Source of the DNA: Bacillota bacterium
GTDB taxonomy: Bacteria; Bacillota; Clostridia; Lachnospirales; Lachnospiraceae
Direction of reading: 5' to 3'
Length of the DNA: 64,000 bases
NCBI GenBank assembly: GCA_023411215.1
Contig: JAEYOY010000010.1
Location: 14,088 to 78,087 of the forward strand
Under the pieces are notes generated by a model. The model was not told the origin of the DNA. It saw nothing but the letters and a program-made list of their open reading frames with translations, and ran no database searches. A program made the position numbers and the translations under genes. This document shows positions 51,942 to 60,772 of the stretch, piece by piece; positions within the stretch are counted from its first letter, which is position 1; every line of letters starts with the position of its first letter.

Positions 51942-53135
51942 ATGGAGGAGGTGGATATAATAGGCAGGGGGAGCGAAAGAAAAGTAATCAAGAAAGGCAA
52001 GGCAAGTATAATCGTATTGGCATTACTGGTAGTAGCAGCTGCTATACTTTTTCTTTATGCCAAAAATACATACGGAGAGGTCCTGGAGGTGAATTTTGAT
52101 ATGATAATGACAAGAGAGGATTATGATGTAAAAATCTTGAAGCAGGAGGATGGAGTGACCTATCTTGCAAAAGAAGGAAGGAATGATTTTAAGCTTCTTG
52201 CCTTTACTGACATGCATTTTGATGGTATGGATGAAAAGGCAATGGACCGAACAATGGAGGAATTTCTGAAAGCGATCGATCACGAACATCCGGATCTGGT
52301 TGTGTTTACAGGTGATATTATTACTGCAATCTTCAATAAGGAACGGGCTGAGACTTTTGCAACCCTTATGGAAACCTATGGGATCTATTGGTGTACCGTG
52401 CTTGGTAATCATGAAGGTGAGCATCCGTTGTCTTTCTCAAGAGAAAACCTGATCAAGCTGTGGGCGAATGATGAGAAATATCCTCATTGCTTGGTAGAAG
52501 CAGGACCTGAGGAGCTATCTGGTAATGGTAATTATGTAGTTCATCTTATGACATCGGAAGGAAGCATCAACCAGAGTCTGATTTTCATGGATAGTGGCAA
52601 TTATGTAACAGAAGAAGATGTTAAGAACTTGAACGTAAGCAAAGGATCTTATGCTTATATTAAAGAAGATCAGATTGAATGGTATAAGAAGCAAATTGCA
52701 TCCATGCCAGAGGGTAACAAGTCAAGTCTGTTTATTCATATCCCTCTTTGTGAATATGCACTGGGTTGGGATGAAATCTATAATGAGGCTAACGGTACGA
52801 TCAAGGAAACCGATGATTGCAGCTATATTAGTGGTTTGCAGAGGGAGCCGGTATGCTGCGCGGAATATAACAGTGGTTTATTCGAGGTAATGAAAGAGCT
52901 TGGAAGTACAAAGGATGTATATTGTGGTCATGACCATGTTAATGATTACTCTATTGTATATCAAGGCATTGGGCTGCATTATCTGCAGGCAAGCGGTTAT
53001 GCCACCTATGGCTGGAATGATAAGACCGAAACACAGACAACTGTATTGGAGGAGCAAAGCTTACAAGGATATACAATCCTTGATATGAAGTCAGATGGAG
53101 AGAATATTATTACCAGAATACGTTATAATCAGTAA
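51942..53135 (+). CDS. Membrane-anchored calcineurin-like metallophosphoesterase
   Basis: A 397-residue protein with a single N-terminal anchor (IIVLALLVVAAAILFLYA) and an outward metallophosphoesterase domain with the motifs DMHF, GDIIT, GNHEG, an HIPLCEYALG segment and GHDHVND. It would hydrolyse a phosphoester outside the membrane; YkuE-like roles in phospholipid or cell wall metabolism are possible. The start is unclear: ATG at 51942 has no ribosome site, while AGGAGG at 51946-51951 sits inside the frame ahead of an ATA at 51960. GTG at 51903 lies at the predicted transcript start. Confidence 0.85.
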   Translation: MEEVDIIGRGSERKVIKKGKASIIVLALLVVAAAILFLYAKNTYGEVLEVNFDMIMTREDYDVKILKQEDGVTYLAKEGRNDFKLLAFTDMHFDGMDEKAMDRTMEEFLKAIDHEHPDLVVFTGDIITAIFNKERAETFATLMETYGIYWCTVLGNHEGEHPLSFSRENLIKLWANDEKYPHCLVEAGPEELSGNGNYVVHLMTSEGSINQSLIFMDSGNYVTEEDVKNLNVSKGSYAYIKEDQIEWYKKQIASMPEGNKSSLFIHIPLCEYALGWDEIYNEANGTIKETDDCSYISGLQREPVCCAEYNSGLFEVMKELGSTKDVYCGHDHVNDYSIVYQGIGLHYLQASGYATYGWNDKTETQTTVLEEQSLQGYTILDMKSDGENIITRIRYNQ

Positions 53136-53339
53136 ATAGAGAGAGGGAAACTCCGTACTCAGATATTGGACGTTTCTCAGCAAATTGAGAATTCTCAGGA
53201 ATATATCAAAGCTTATGAAAAAGCAACTATGAACGGAGAATAGACCATGATACAATTGTATTGCATTATAGCTTTTATCTGTGTTAAATTAGTGTAGCAC
53301 AGAAAAGTGAATGGAAAAGCAGAGGATAATTAATACAAA

Positions 53340-54116
53340 ATGAGATTAGATCGCTTCCTGGCACAAGCAAGTGTCGGAACAAAGAAGAGTGTACGCCTTT
53401 ATGTGATGGAAGGCAAGATTACAGTGAATCATCAGATAGTAGATAATCCTGCGTTGGAAATAGATGAAAAGTCGGATATCATAAGTTTTATAGGAGACGA
53501 AGTGGTTTATCCCGGAAAATTCTATTATATGCTTCACAAACCGGAGGGTTGTATTACTGCCACAAAGGATAATACGAGTAAGACGGTGATGGATTATATT
53601 GAAGCTGGGCATAATAAGGGCCTTTTTCCGGTCGGACGGCTGGATAAAGATACCGAAGGACTCCTACTTATTACAAATGACGGTGAGTTCAGCCATAGAC
53701 TGATGTTCCCGGAAAAGCAAATTGAGAAAACCTATTTCTTTTGGGCCTTCGGCACCCTGGATGATGTGGCAAGGAAGCAACTGATTTCGGGGGTAATGAT
53801 CGGAGAACGAGAACCATTGGCAATGGCAACCAGAATCAAAGTAGAAGGGGAAGGTATGTATTCTTCGTTTAAGGAACGAATGAATATGGTTAATCTCAAG
53901 GAAATTAGGATAGATGCTACAAGACAGAGGGTTGTATGTGGGTATATTACAATAACAGAAGGCCGTAAACACCAGGTGAAGCGGATGCTGAAGGCAGTAG
54001 GCTGCTATGTAGCTTATTTACAACGTGTTTCCATCGGTGGATTATTATTGGATGAGACCCTTCAAAAAGGACAATACCGAGCGCTGACAGAGGATGAGAT
54101 CAGATGCTTAGGTTGA
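53340..54116 (+). CDS. 16S rRNA pseudouridine synthase, RsuA family
   Basis: A 258-residue protein with an N-terminal S4 RNA-binding domain (MRLDRFLAQASVGTKKSVRL) and a catalytic RsuA/RluB/E/F domain. The active-site Asp is in GRLDKDTEGLLL, and the family's KTYFFWAFG and GRKHQVKRM segments follow. RsuA modifies U516 of 16S rRNA; paralogues act on 23S rRNA, so the exact site is uncertain. It is followed by the radical SAM gene 29 bp downstream. Confidence 0.88.
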   Translation: MRLDRFLAQASVGTKKSVRLYVMEGKITVNHQIVDNPALEIDEKSDIISFIGDEVVYPGKFYYMLHKPEGCITATKDNTSKTVMDYIEAGHNKGLFPVGRLDKDTEGLLLITNDGEFSHRLMFPEKQIEKTYFFWAFGTLDDVARKQLISGVMIGEREPLAMATRIKVEGEGMYSSFKERMNMVNLKEIRIDATRQRVVCGYITITEGRKHQVKRMLKAVGCYVAYLQRVSIGGLLLDETLQKGQYRALTEDEIRCLG

Positions 54117-54145
54117 ATTACATAAGGATTGCAGGAGACGATTGA

Positions 54146-55021
54146 GTGAGAAAATTTAAAAAGTTTTATATAGAAATAACCAATGTATGTAATCTGAACT
54201 GTGACTTCTGCCCACAGACACAGCGAAAACCGGAATTTATGAGTATTGATACCTTTCGTAGTATCCTAGACCAAATCAAAGACTACACTGACTATATCTA
54301 TTTTCATGTGAAGGGGGAGCCTCTTCTTCATCCGCATATTGATGATTTGCTGGATATCAGTCAAGAGAAGGGCTTTCAAGTCAATATCACAACGAATGGA
54401 ACGCAGATATACAAGGTGAAAGATAAACTCCTTCCTAAACCGGCACTCAGGCAGATTAACTTCTCCCTGCATAGTTTTGATGGGAATGAGGGAGTAACCG
54501 ATAAGTCCGAGTATATCGATCATATTTTAAGCTTTATCAAAGAAGCCATGGATAAAACGGGGGTGATCATAGCTTTACGGCTATGGAACCTAGAACAGAA
54601 TAATGTGGCTAATCAGGAGAAAAAGAGAAATAATGAGCTGCTTACTGCTATTGAAAAGGAGTTCGAATTGCCCTTCAGGATTCTGGAGAAGGTCACACCC
54701 GGAAGCGGTGTTAAGATTGCAGAGCGTATCTTTTTGAATCAGGATTATCAGTTCAAATGGCCGGACTTAAGAGAGGCCATGGATGACGGTACCGGTTTTT
54801 GCTACGGACTACGTAACCAAGTGGCGATTTTGGTTGATGGAACGGTAGTACCCTGCTGTTTGGACGGCGAAGGAATTATTACCTTAGGAAATATTAAGAA
54901 AACATCATTTTCTGAGATAATTGCCGGGGAAAGAGCGACTAATATTGTCGATGGTTTTTCCAGACGGGAAGCCGTAGAGGAGCTCTGTAGAAAATGCGGT
55001 TACAGAAAAAGATTTGGATGA
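54146..55021 (+). CDS. Radical SAM protein with SPASM-like C-terminal cysteines
   Basis: A 291-residue radical SAM enzyme. The CxxxCxxC motif is C15-N-L-N-C19-D-F-C22, with the GEP motif in HVKGEPLLHPH and a TTNGT strand. A C-terminal SPASM-like part has CCLDGEG and ELCRKCGYRKRFG. Relatives mature peptides or modify proteins, but no precursor peptide gene is visible nearby. The start is GTG at 54146. It follows rsuA-type and precedes a YehS-like gene in the same direction. Confidence 0.85.
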   Translation: MRKFKKFYIEITNVCNLNCDFCPQTQRKPEFMSIDTFRSILDQIKDYTDYIYFHVKGEPLLHPHIDDLLDISQEKGFQVNITTNGTQIYKVKDKLLPKPALRQINFSLHSFDGNEGVTDKSEYIDHILSFIKEAMDKTGVIIALRLWNLEQNNVANQEKKRNNELLTAIEKEFELPFRILEKVTPGSGVKIAERIFLNQDYQFKWPDLREAMDDGTGFCYGLRNQVAILVDGTVVPCCLDGEGIITLGNIKKTSFSEIIAGERATNIVDGFSRREAVEELCRKCGYRKRFG

Positions 55022-55075
55022 TATAGTGGGTTAAGTAATTACAGTTACCATATAATAATGCTAAGAAGGATGCTT

Positions 55076-55603
55076 ATGAATAATAATGATATTTTGATAA
55101 GATTGCGGTATGCCTTAGATATTAGAGATATTGATATGATAGAGATCTTCAAACTGGGTGGTATCACCATGGATAGGGAGGAGCTCCAGAGGATATTATT
55201 AAAGCCTAAGAATATCAATCATATTGAAACGGATGAAGAAGAATTTGTCGCTGATGATAATATGAGAAGATGCAATAACTATATGCTGGAGTCCTTTTTG
55301 AATGGATTTATAACCTTTAAGAGAGGGAAGCAGGAAGCGAAACCCGGTGAGCCGGAAAAGCAAGCATATATCATGAAAGATAATAAATCGGTTAATAATG
55401 TTCTGCTTAAGAAATTAAAGATAGCGCTAGCACTGACCAGCGAGGATATGCTTGCGATTTTTAAAGCAGCAGGAGTCAAGCTGTCGAACGGTGAATTGAG
55501 TGCGGTTTTACGAAAAGAAGGACAGCGTAATTATAAGGAATGTGGTGATCGGTATGCTAGAAATTTTCTAAAGGGATTAGCAATCAGATACCGCGTTAAC
55601 TAG
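55076..55603 (+). CDS. DUF1456 (YehS-like) protein
   Basis: A 175-residue protein with two DUF1456 domains: NNNDILIRLRYALDIRDIDM (about 1-70) and SVNNVLLKKLKIALALTSED (about 100-170), each ending in an L-x-x-FL-x-G helix. The family has no proven biochemical function. ATG at 55076 is preferred because AGAAGGA lies just upstream; the in-frame ATG at 55058 has none. It is downstream of the radical SAM gene. Confidence 0.85.
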   Translation: MNNNDILIRLRYALDIRDIDMIEIFKLGGITMDREELQRILLKPKNINHIETDEEEFVADDNMRRCNNYMLESFLNGFITFKRGKQEAKPGEPEKQAYIMKDNKSVNNVLLKKLKIALALTSEDMLAIFKAAGVKLSNGELSAVLRKEGQRNYKECGDRYARNFLKGLAIRYRVN

Positions 55604-55728
55604 ACATAGCTCTTATATGAAAATGTACCCTAATGTCATAAATAAGGATTCTCAAAGCTGATTCTTTACCAAGTGCTTTAGCTTAGGAATGTTGTTTTGA
55701 ATGAGAATAATATAGGTTGGTGAATGCG

Positions 55729-56292
55729 ATGGAACTAGAGAAATATATAGCGTTTATAGAAGAAGCAGAGAAGCTAAAATCAGTTGTTCGGACGGCTTGG
55801 ACGAGCAGCGGACGAAGAGAAAGTACTGCGGAGCATTCCTGGAGGCTTGCGTTGTTGGCGGGTGTTATGAAAGAATACTATCCAGAGTTGGATTTATCCA
55901 AAATCATCATGATGTGTCTCATTCATGATATTGGAGAGATTTACGAAGGGGATATTTCTGCTGCACTTTGTCCTGATAAGGATGACAAGTATGAGATGGA
56001 GTATAGCGCAGCGAAATCAGTATTTTCACTTCTTCCTGAGAGACAAGCGACCAAAATGCTGGATCTATGGCTGGAATATAATAACAATACAACTCCGGAG
56101 GCAAAACTAGTTAAGGCACTGGATAAAGCAGAAACAATCATTCAACACAATCAGGGTGATAATCCATTGGATTTTGATTATCAATTTAATATGGGATATG
56201 GCAAGGAATACTTTCATAATCATGAAATGCTGGAGCAGCTTAGAGCCCTAATTGATGAGAAAACAAGGCAAATGGGATTAAATGATCATTAA
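55729..56292 (+). CDS. HD-domain hydrolase, YfbR/HDDC2-like
   Basis: A 187-residue HD-domain protein with STAEHSWRLALLAG, the metal-binding LIHDIGEIYEGD pair and ALDKAETIIQHN. Related proteins (YfbR, HDDC2) are 5'-deoxynucleotidases. ATG at 55729 is preferred because GGTGAATGCG precedes it; the TTG at 55717 and GTG at 55720 would add a few residues. The gene ends 39 bp before the large GTPase gene. Confidence 0.85.
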   Translation: MELEKYIAFIEEAEKLKSVVRTAWTSSGRRESTAEHSWRLALLAGVMKEYYPELDLSKIIMMCLIHDIGEIYEGDISAALCPDKDDKYEMEYSAAKSVFSLLPERQATKMLDLWLEYNNNTTPEAKLVKALDKAETIIQHNQGDNPLDFDYQFNMGYGKEYFHNHEMLEQLRALIDEKTRQMGLNDH

Positions 56293-56331
56293 CTTTTGAT
56301 AGAAGAGACAAAATGACACAGGAGATAAGGA

Positions 56332-59052
56332 ATGAGAAAGTTGGTAGTCGGTATATTAGCCCATGTAGATGCGGGAAAGACAACTTTGGCAGAGAGTATG
56401 CTCTATCTGACCGGTAGTATCAGAAAGTTAGGCAGAGTGGATCATAAGGATGCATTCCTGGATACTTATACGCTGGAGCGTGCCAGAGGAATCACTATCT
56501 TCTCCAAGCAGGCTGTCTTGTCCTATAAAAATATAGAGGTCACACTATTAGATACCCCGGGGCATGTGGATTTTTCGGCTGAGATGGAAAGAACCCTGCA
56601 GGTTCTTGATTATGCAATTCTTGTGATCAGTGGAAGTGACGGTATTCAGGGTCATACAGAAACCTTATGGAGACTTTTGATAAGGTATCAAATACCGACC
56701 TTTCTTTTTGTTAACAAGATGGATCTGTTAGGGACCGATCGCTCGGTTCTGATGAATGAACTTAGAAGGAAGTTGGGGGACGGATGCATCGATTTTTCGA
56801 AAGACCATGCTTCGGAAGCTTTTATGGATCATCTGGCAATGTGTGATGATGAGTTGCTGGAACAATATATGGAGTTTGGAACATTAAAGGAAGAAGATAT
56901 TACCAAAGCAATTACAGACCGAAAAGTATATCCCTGTTATTTCGGATCAGCCTTAAAGCTGGAGGGAGTGGATGCCTTTCTCGATGGATTGGAGCACTAT
57001 ACTCAGTCCCCCACCTATCCACAAAGCTTTGGTGCTAAGGTTTATAAGATTTCAAGGGATGATCAGGGAAATCGACTGACTCATATGAAGATAACCGGCG
57101 GAAGCCTCAAAGTCAAGAACCTGCTCTCCAACCAGGCGGGGGAGAAGAGGAAGGCACCCACAGCAAATGGATCGACGGAGAACGAGATGGAGTCTGAGAT
57201 CTGGGAGGAGAAAGTAAATCAGATCCGTATCTATTCCGGAATAAAATACGAAGCAGTCGAGGAGGCAAAAGCCGGTAGTGTATGTGCAGTAACCGGACTT
57301 AGCAGGACTTATCCCGGAGAAGGGCTTGGAATAGAAGCGGTAGCCGATATGCCAATATTAGAACCGGTATTAAACTATCAGATTATCTTGCCTGAGGGGT
57401 GTGATCCTCATAGTATGCTGTCGAAGCTTCGACAGCTGGAGGAAGAGGACCCGCAGCTTCATATCGTGTGGTCCGAGCAGCTGAAGGAGATACAGGTACA
57501 ACTCATGGGTGAGGTGCAGATAGAGGTTCTTAAGAGTATTATAGCAGAGCGGTTTGGCATAACAATTGATTTCGGCACCGGTAATATCGTGTATAAGGAG
57601 ACGATTAAGGAACCCGTGGTGGGTGTGGGGCATTTTGAACCCTTACGGCATTATGCAGAGGTACATTTGCTGCTGGAACCTGAAGAGTCGGGAAGCGGGC
57701 TTTCCTTCGATACAAATTGCAGTGAGGACCTTCTGGATCGTAACTGGCAGCGACTGGTACTGACTCATCTGGAAGAGAAGGAGCATGTGGGCGTATTGAC
57801 CGGTTCGCCGATCACAGATATGAAAATCACATTGATTGCAGGACGAGCTCATCAAAAGCATACGGAGGGCGGAGATTTCAGACAGGCTACCTATCGTGCG
57901 GTGAGGCAGGGCTTAAAGAAAGCCAACAGTGTTCTATTGGAACCGTACTATAATTTTAGACTTGAAATTCCCTCGGAGGCGGTCGGAAGAGCAATGTCCG
58001 ATATTGTAAGAATGAGTGGTAGCTTCAATACACCTGAAGTGACAGAAGATATTGCCATCGTAAATGGTTTTGCTCCGGTTGCAACGATGATGGGTTATCA
58101 GTCAGAAGTGACCGCCTATACCAAAGGTCGGGGAAGATTATTCTGCACATTAAGGGGGTATCTGCCCTGTCATAATTCGGATGAAGTACTTCAGATCAGG
58201 AGTTATGATAGTGAGAGAGATCCCTATAATCCTACGGGATCTGTATTCTGCTCTCATGGAGCAGGCTTTGTGGTGGAATGGGATAAGGTTCATAACTATA
58301 TGCATCTGGATTCCCTTTACGAACAGCCGGTTTTGGAGGATGCGAAGGAGATATCCGAGGAGCTACCGATTGCTCCTAAGTCACATGGTTCCTACAGTGG
58401 TTCCTTGCAGGAGGATAAAGAGCTGGAAGCCATATTTACCAGCACCTATGGTCCCATTAAGAGAAAAATGGTGTATTCCTCCAGTGGTCTCGGTTATGAG
58501 AAGAAAACAAATGCTGATAAGACCATGGTAAGACAGCAGCCGGAGGTAAAACAGAAAGAACCGGTGAAGGAATATCTGCTGGTAGACGGCTACAATATTA
58601 TATTTTCCTGGGAGGAACTGAATGAACTGGCGAAGGTGAATATGGATGCAGCCAGAAGCAAATTGATGGATATCTTATGTAACTATCAGGGCTTCAAGAA
58701 GTGTATTCTGATCCTTGTGTTTGATGCTTATAAGGTGAAGGGCGGACCAGGAGAAGTATTTGATTACTATAATATTCATGTAGTGTACACCAAGGAAGCG
58801 GAGACTGCCGATGAATATATTGAGAAAGTAACTCATGAAATGGCCAGACATCATCATGTTACTGTTGCAACCTCGGATGCGCTGGAACAATTAATCATTC
58901 TTGGACAAGGAGCGATCCGATTCTCGGCCAATGATTTAAAAGAGGAGATCACCCGTGTCAGAGATCAGATCCGCAGAGATTATCTAGATAAGCAGCCGGG
59001 AGGCAGGACCTTTATCGGAGACCAATTCGATGATATACTGGGCCAGTTTTAA
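56332..59052 (+). CDS. TetM/EF-G-like ribosomal GTPase fused to a YacP/Rae1-like NYN ribonuclease
   Basis: A 906-residue fusion. The N-terminal 640 or so residues follow the TetM/TetO ribosomal-protection (EF-G-like) plan: P-loop AHVDAGKTT (10-18), switch I RGITI (52-56), DTPGH (74-78), NKMD (128-131), then domains II to V. After a charged linker (about 650-745) comes a NYN/YacP domain (746-906) with Asp752 (LVDGYNII), Asp798 (VFDAYK), Asp827 (ETADEYIEK) and Asp849 (TSD), the acidic residues expected for a PIN-like nuclease. Rae1/YacP in Bacillus enters the ribosomal A site and cuts mRNA. The fusion suggests GTPase-guided cleavage on the ribosome. Tetracycline resistance is not implied. Confidence 0.9.
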   Translation: MRKLVVGILAHVDAGKTTLAESMLYLTGSIRKLGRVDHKDAFLDTYTLERARGITIFSKQAVLSYKNIEVTLLDTPGHVDFSAEMERTLQVLDYAILVISGSDGIQGHTETLWRLLIRYQIPTFLFVNKMDLLGTDRSVLMNELRRKLGDGCIDFSKDHASEAFMDHLAMCDDELLEQYMEFGTLKEEDITKAITDRKVYPCYFGSALKLEGVDAFLDGLEHYTQSPTYPQSFGAKVYKISRDDQGNRLTHMKITGGSLKVKNLLSNQAGEKRKAPTANGSTENEMESEIWEEKVNQIRIYSGIKYEAVEEAKAGSVCAVTGLSRTYPGEGLGIEAVADMPILEPVLNYQIILPEGCDPHSMLSKLRQLEEEDPQLHIVWSEQLKEIQVQLMGEVQIEVLKSIIAERFGITIDFGTGNIVYKETIKEPVVGVGHFEPLRHYAEVHLLLEPEESGSGLSFDTNCSEDLLDRNWQRLVLTHLEEKEHVGVLTGSPITDMKITLIAGRAHQKHTEGGDFRQATYRAVRQGLKKANSVLLEPYYNFRLEIPSEAVGRAMSDIVRMSGSFNTPEVTEDIAIVNGFAPVATMMGYQSEVTAYTKGRGRLFCTLRGYLPCHNSDEVLQIRSYDSERDPYNPTGSVFCSHGAGFVVEWDKVHNYMHLDSLYEQPVLEDAKEISEELPIAPKSHGSYSGSLQEDKELEAIFTSTYGPIKRKMVYSSSGLGYEKKTNADKTMVRQQPEVKQKEPVKEYLLVDGYNIIFSWEELNELAKVNMDAARSKLMDILCNYQGFKKCILILVFDAYKVKGGPGEVFDYYNIHVVYTKEAETADEYIEKVTHEMARHHHVTVATSDALEQLIILGQGAIRFSANDLKEEITRVRDQIRRDYLDKQPGGRTFIGDQFDDILGQF

Positions 59053-59204
59053 AGCCATGAAATCCGAATTGGATGAAGGATATCGCAAAGCGAATATTTA
59101 AGAATAAACTGACATCAAGAAATATTAATACGATTGAGATGATGTTATTATAAATAGATGTAGAGATAAATTAACCATTGATTATTAATGAAAAGGAGAA
59201 ACCG

Positions 59205-59522
59205 ATGAAGATAACGATGTATGGTGCCGAAATCTGTCCCGATTGTGTTGAGGCAAAAAAACAGTTGAGCTTGGATGAAAGTATCGAATTGGACTATAGA
59301 AATATAACAGAAAGTACAAAGATATTAAAGGAATTTTTGGCTTATCGTGATCATGAGGCGATGTTTGTGTCGGTTAAGGAAGAAGGGAGAATCGGAATTC
59401 CGTTCTTTCTTCTTGAGGATGGTACGAAGACCTTCGAGATAGAAGAGTATGTTAAGTGGAAGATGTCCGAGGCAGAACAGGCTTATAGCTCTTGCTCACT
59501 TGATGGAAAAGGGCAATGCTAA
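59205..59522 (+). CDS. Glutaredoxin-like thiol protein
   Basis: A 105-residue thioredoxin-fold protein with the redox motif CPDC (ICPDCVEAKKQL) and the cis-Pro segment GIPFFLLEDGT. Length and motif fit glutaredoxin-like proteins of anaerobes. The C-terminus ends in GKGQC, with an extra Cys near it. ATG at 59205 is preferred because AAGGAGAAACCG precedes it; the ORF from 59178 has no site. It precedes the LDH-family gene by 94 bp. Confidence 0.85.
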   Translation: MKITMYGAEICPDCVEAKKQLSLDESIELDYRNITESTKILKEFLAYRDHEAMFVSVKEEGRIGIPFFLLEDGTKTFEIEEYVKWKMSEAEQAYSSCSLDGKGQC

Positions 59523-59616
59523 ATATGGTGTAGATGTGCAAATTGACGAGTTAAGTTATTTGTATAGCTTATGACACTCCAATCCTAAAGGTTGGTTTGT
59601 ATGAAAGGAGTCAGGA

Positions 59617-60567
59617 ATGACAATTAATCGTAGTAAAGTAGTAATTGTAGGTGCAGGTCTGGTAGGGTCCTCTACTGCATTTAGTTTGATTACGCAAGGG
59701 ATATGTGATGAAGTTATGATCATAGATGTGAATAAAAACAAAGCACGCGGAGAGGTAATGGATCTATGCCATTGTGTAGAGTACTTAAATAGAAATGTTA
59801 AAGTGTCAGAAGGAGATTATCAGGATTGTGCAGATGCAGATATCGTTGTTATCACAGCAGGATCACCTCCGAAGCCCGGTCAGACCAGGCTGGACACCCT
59901 GGAGCTGTCAGCAAATATCGCAAAAGCTATTGTTGAGCCGATTATGGCCTCCGGATTTCGAGGACACTTTATCGTAGTATCGAACCCTGTTGACATCATC
60001 GCATATTATGTATATAAATTATCCGGACTTCCGAAGAATCAGGTAATTGGCACCGGTACTGCAATGGATTCTGCAAGACTCAAGCATTTCCTTGGAGATC
60101 TGATCGGGGTGGATCCTAGAAGCGTGCAGGGATATACAATGGGAGAGCATGGCGACAGCCAGATGTGCCCTTGGTCCCATGTTACTATCGGAGGAAAACG
60201 TCTCACGGATATTATTGAAGACAATGAAGAGTATAAGAATGTCGATTTGGATGAAATCGTGAGACGAGTGGCTCGCGTCGGCTTAGATATCCTGGAGGTA
60301 AAGGGAACAACCTGCTATGGTATCGCTACAGCTGTCATAGGAATTATTAAGGCTGTGATGAATGACGAGAATCGAATTATACCGGTATCCACCCTATTAG
60401 AAGGAGAATTCGGTGAGCGAGATGTCTTCTGCGGAGTTCCGGTTATTCTTAATCGATCCGGAGTTCAGGATATCGTAGAAGTACATCTAACTCCTGAGGA
60501 GGAAGTGAAATTTAAGCATTCTGTATCGGTCATAAGAGAATACACTCAGAAATTAAACATACGCTAA
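59617..60567 (+). CDS. L-lactate dehydrogenase family (2-hydroxyacid) enzyme
   Basis: A 316-residue LDH/MDH-fold enzyme with the NAD motif GAGLVGSSTA, Asp and Arg of the active loop (SNPVD, MDSARLK) and the catalytic His in GEHGDSQ. It fits L-lactate dehydrogenase, but the loop residue that decides specificity (Gln in LDH NQKPG, Arg in MDH) is Pro here (SPPKPGQTR). It may use another 2-oxoacid. A second ldh for lactate production could exist elsewhere. The start at 59617 follows AAAGGAG. Confidence 0.82.
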   Translation: MTINRSKVVIVGAGLVGSSTAFSLITQGICDEVMIIDVNKNKARGEVMDLCHCVEYLNRNVKVSEGDYQDCADADIVVITAGSPPKPGQTRLDTLELSANIAKAIVEPIMASGFRGHFIVVSNPVDIIAYYVYKLSGLPKNQVIGTGTAMDSARLKHFLGDLIGVDPRSVQGYTMGEHGDSQMCPWSHVTIGGKRLTDIIEDNEEYKNVDLDEIVRRVARVGLDILEVKGTTCYGIATAVIGIIKAVMNDENRIIPVSTLLEGEFGERDVFCGVPVILNRSGVQDIVEVHLTPEEEVKFKHSVSVIREYTQKLNIR

Positions 60568-60612
60568 GGTTATAATCAATATGAATTACAAAAAGCATAT
60601 ATAAAGCATGGA

Positions 60613-60661
60613 AGTTTGTGTCTGTGTAATCAATGTGTAAGGGATACACGCGGTACAAACT
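60613..60661. repeat. Intergenic hairpin repeat (family R1, copy c)
   Basis: Left arm AGTTTGTGTCTGTGT and right arm complementary to AGTTTGTACCGCGTGT, with a loop holding TGTAAGGGAT. It follows the LDH-family gene and may work as its terminator. A second hairpin, TATTTCAG/CTGAAATA, lies just after it at 60667-60712. Confidence 0.55.
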
Positions 60662-60772
60662 AAACATATTTCAGGTATGGTATGTTTGTGTGATATCTAC
60701 GCGTCTGAAATAGTTATGCGAAAGAAAACGAGATGCTTAACGTGATTCGAACAGGAATATGGAGGAAACATC

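Noticed and set aside
56332..59052. Calling the GTPase a tetracycline resistance gene
   Set aside because: TetM-like sequence alone does not show resistance, and the C-terminal NYN nuclease points to another ribosome function.
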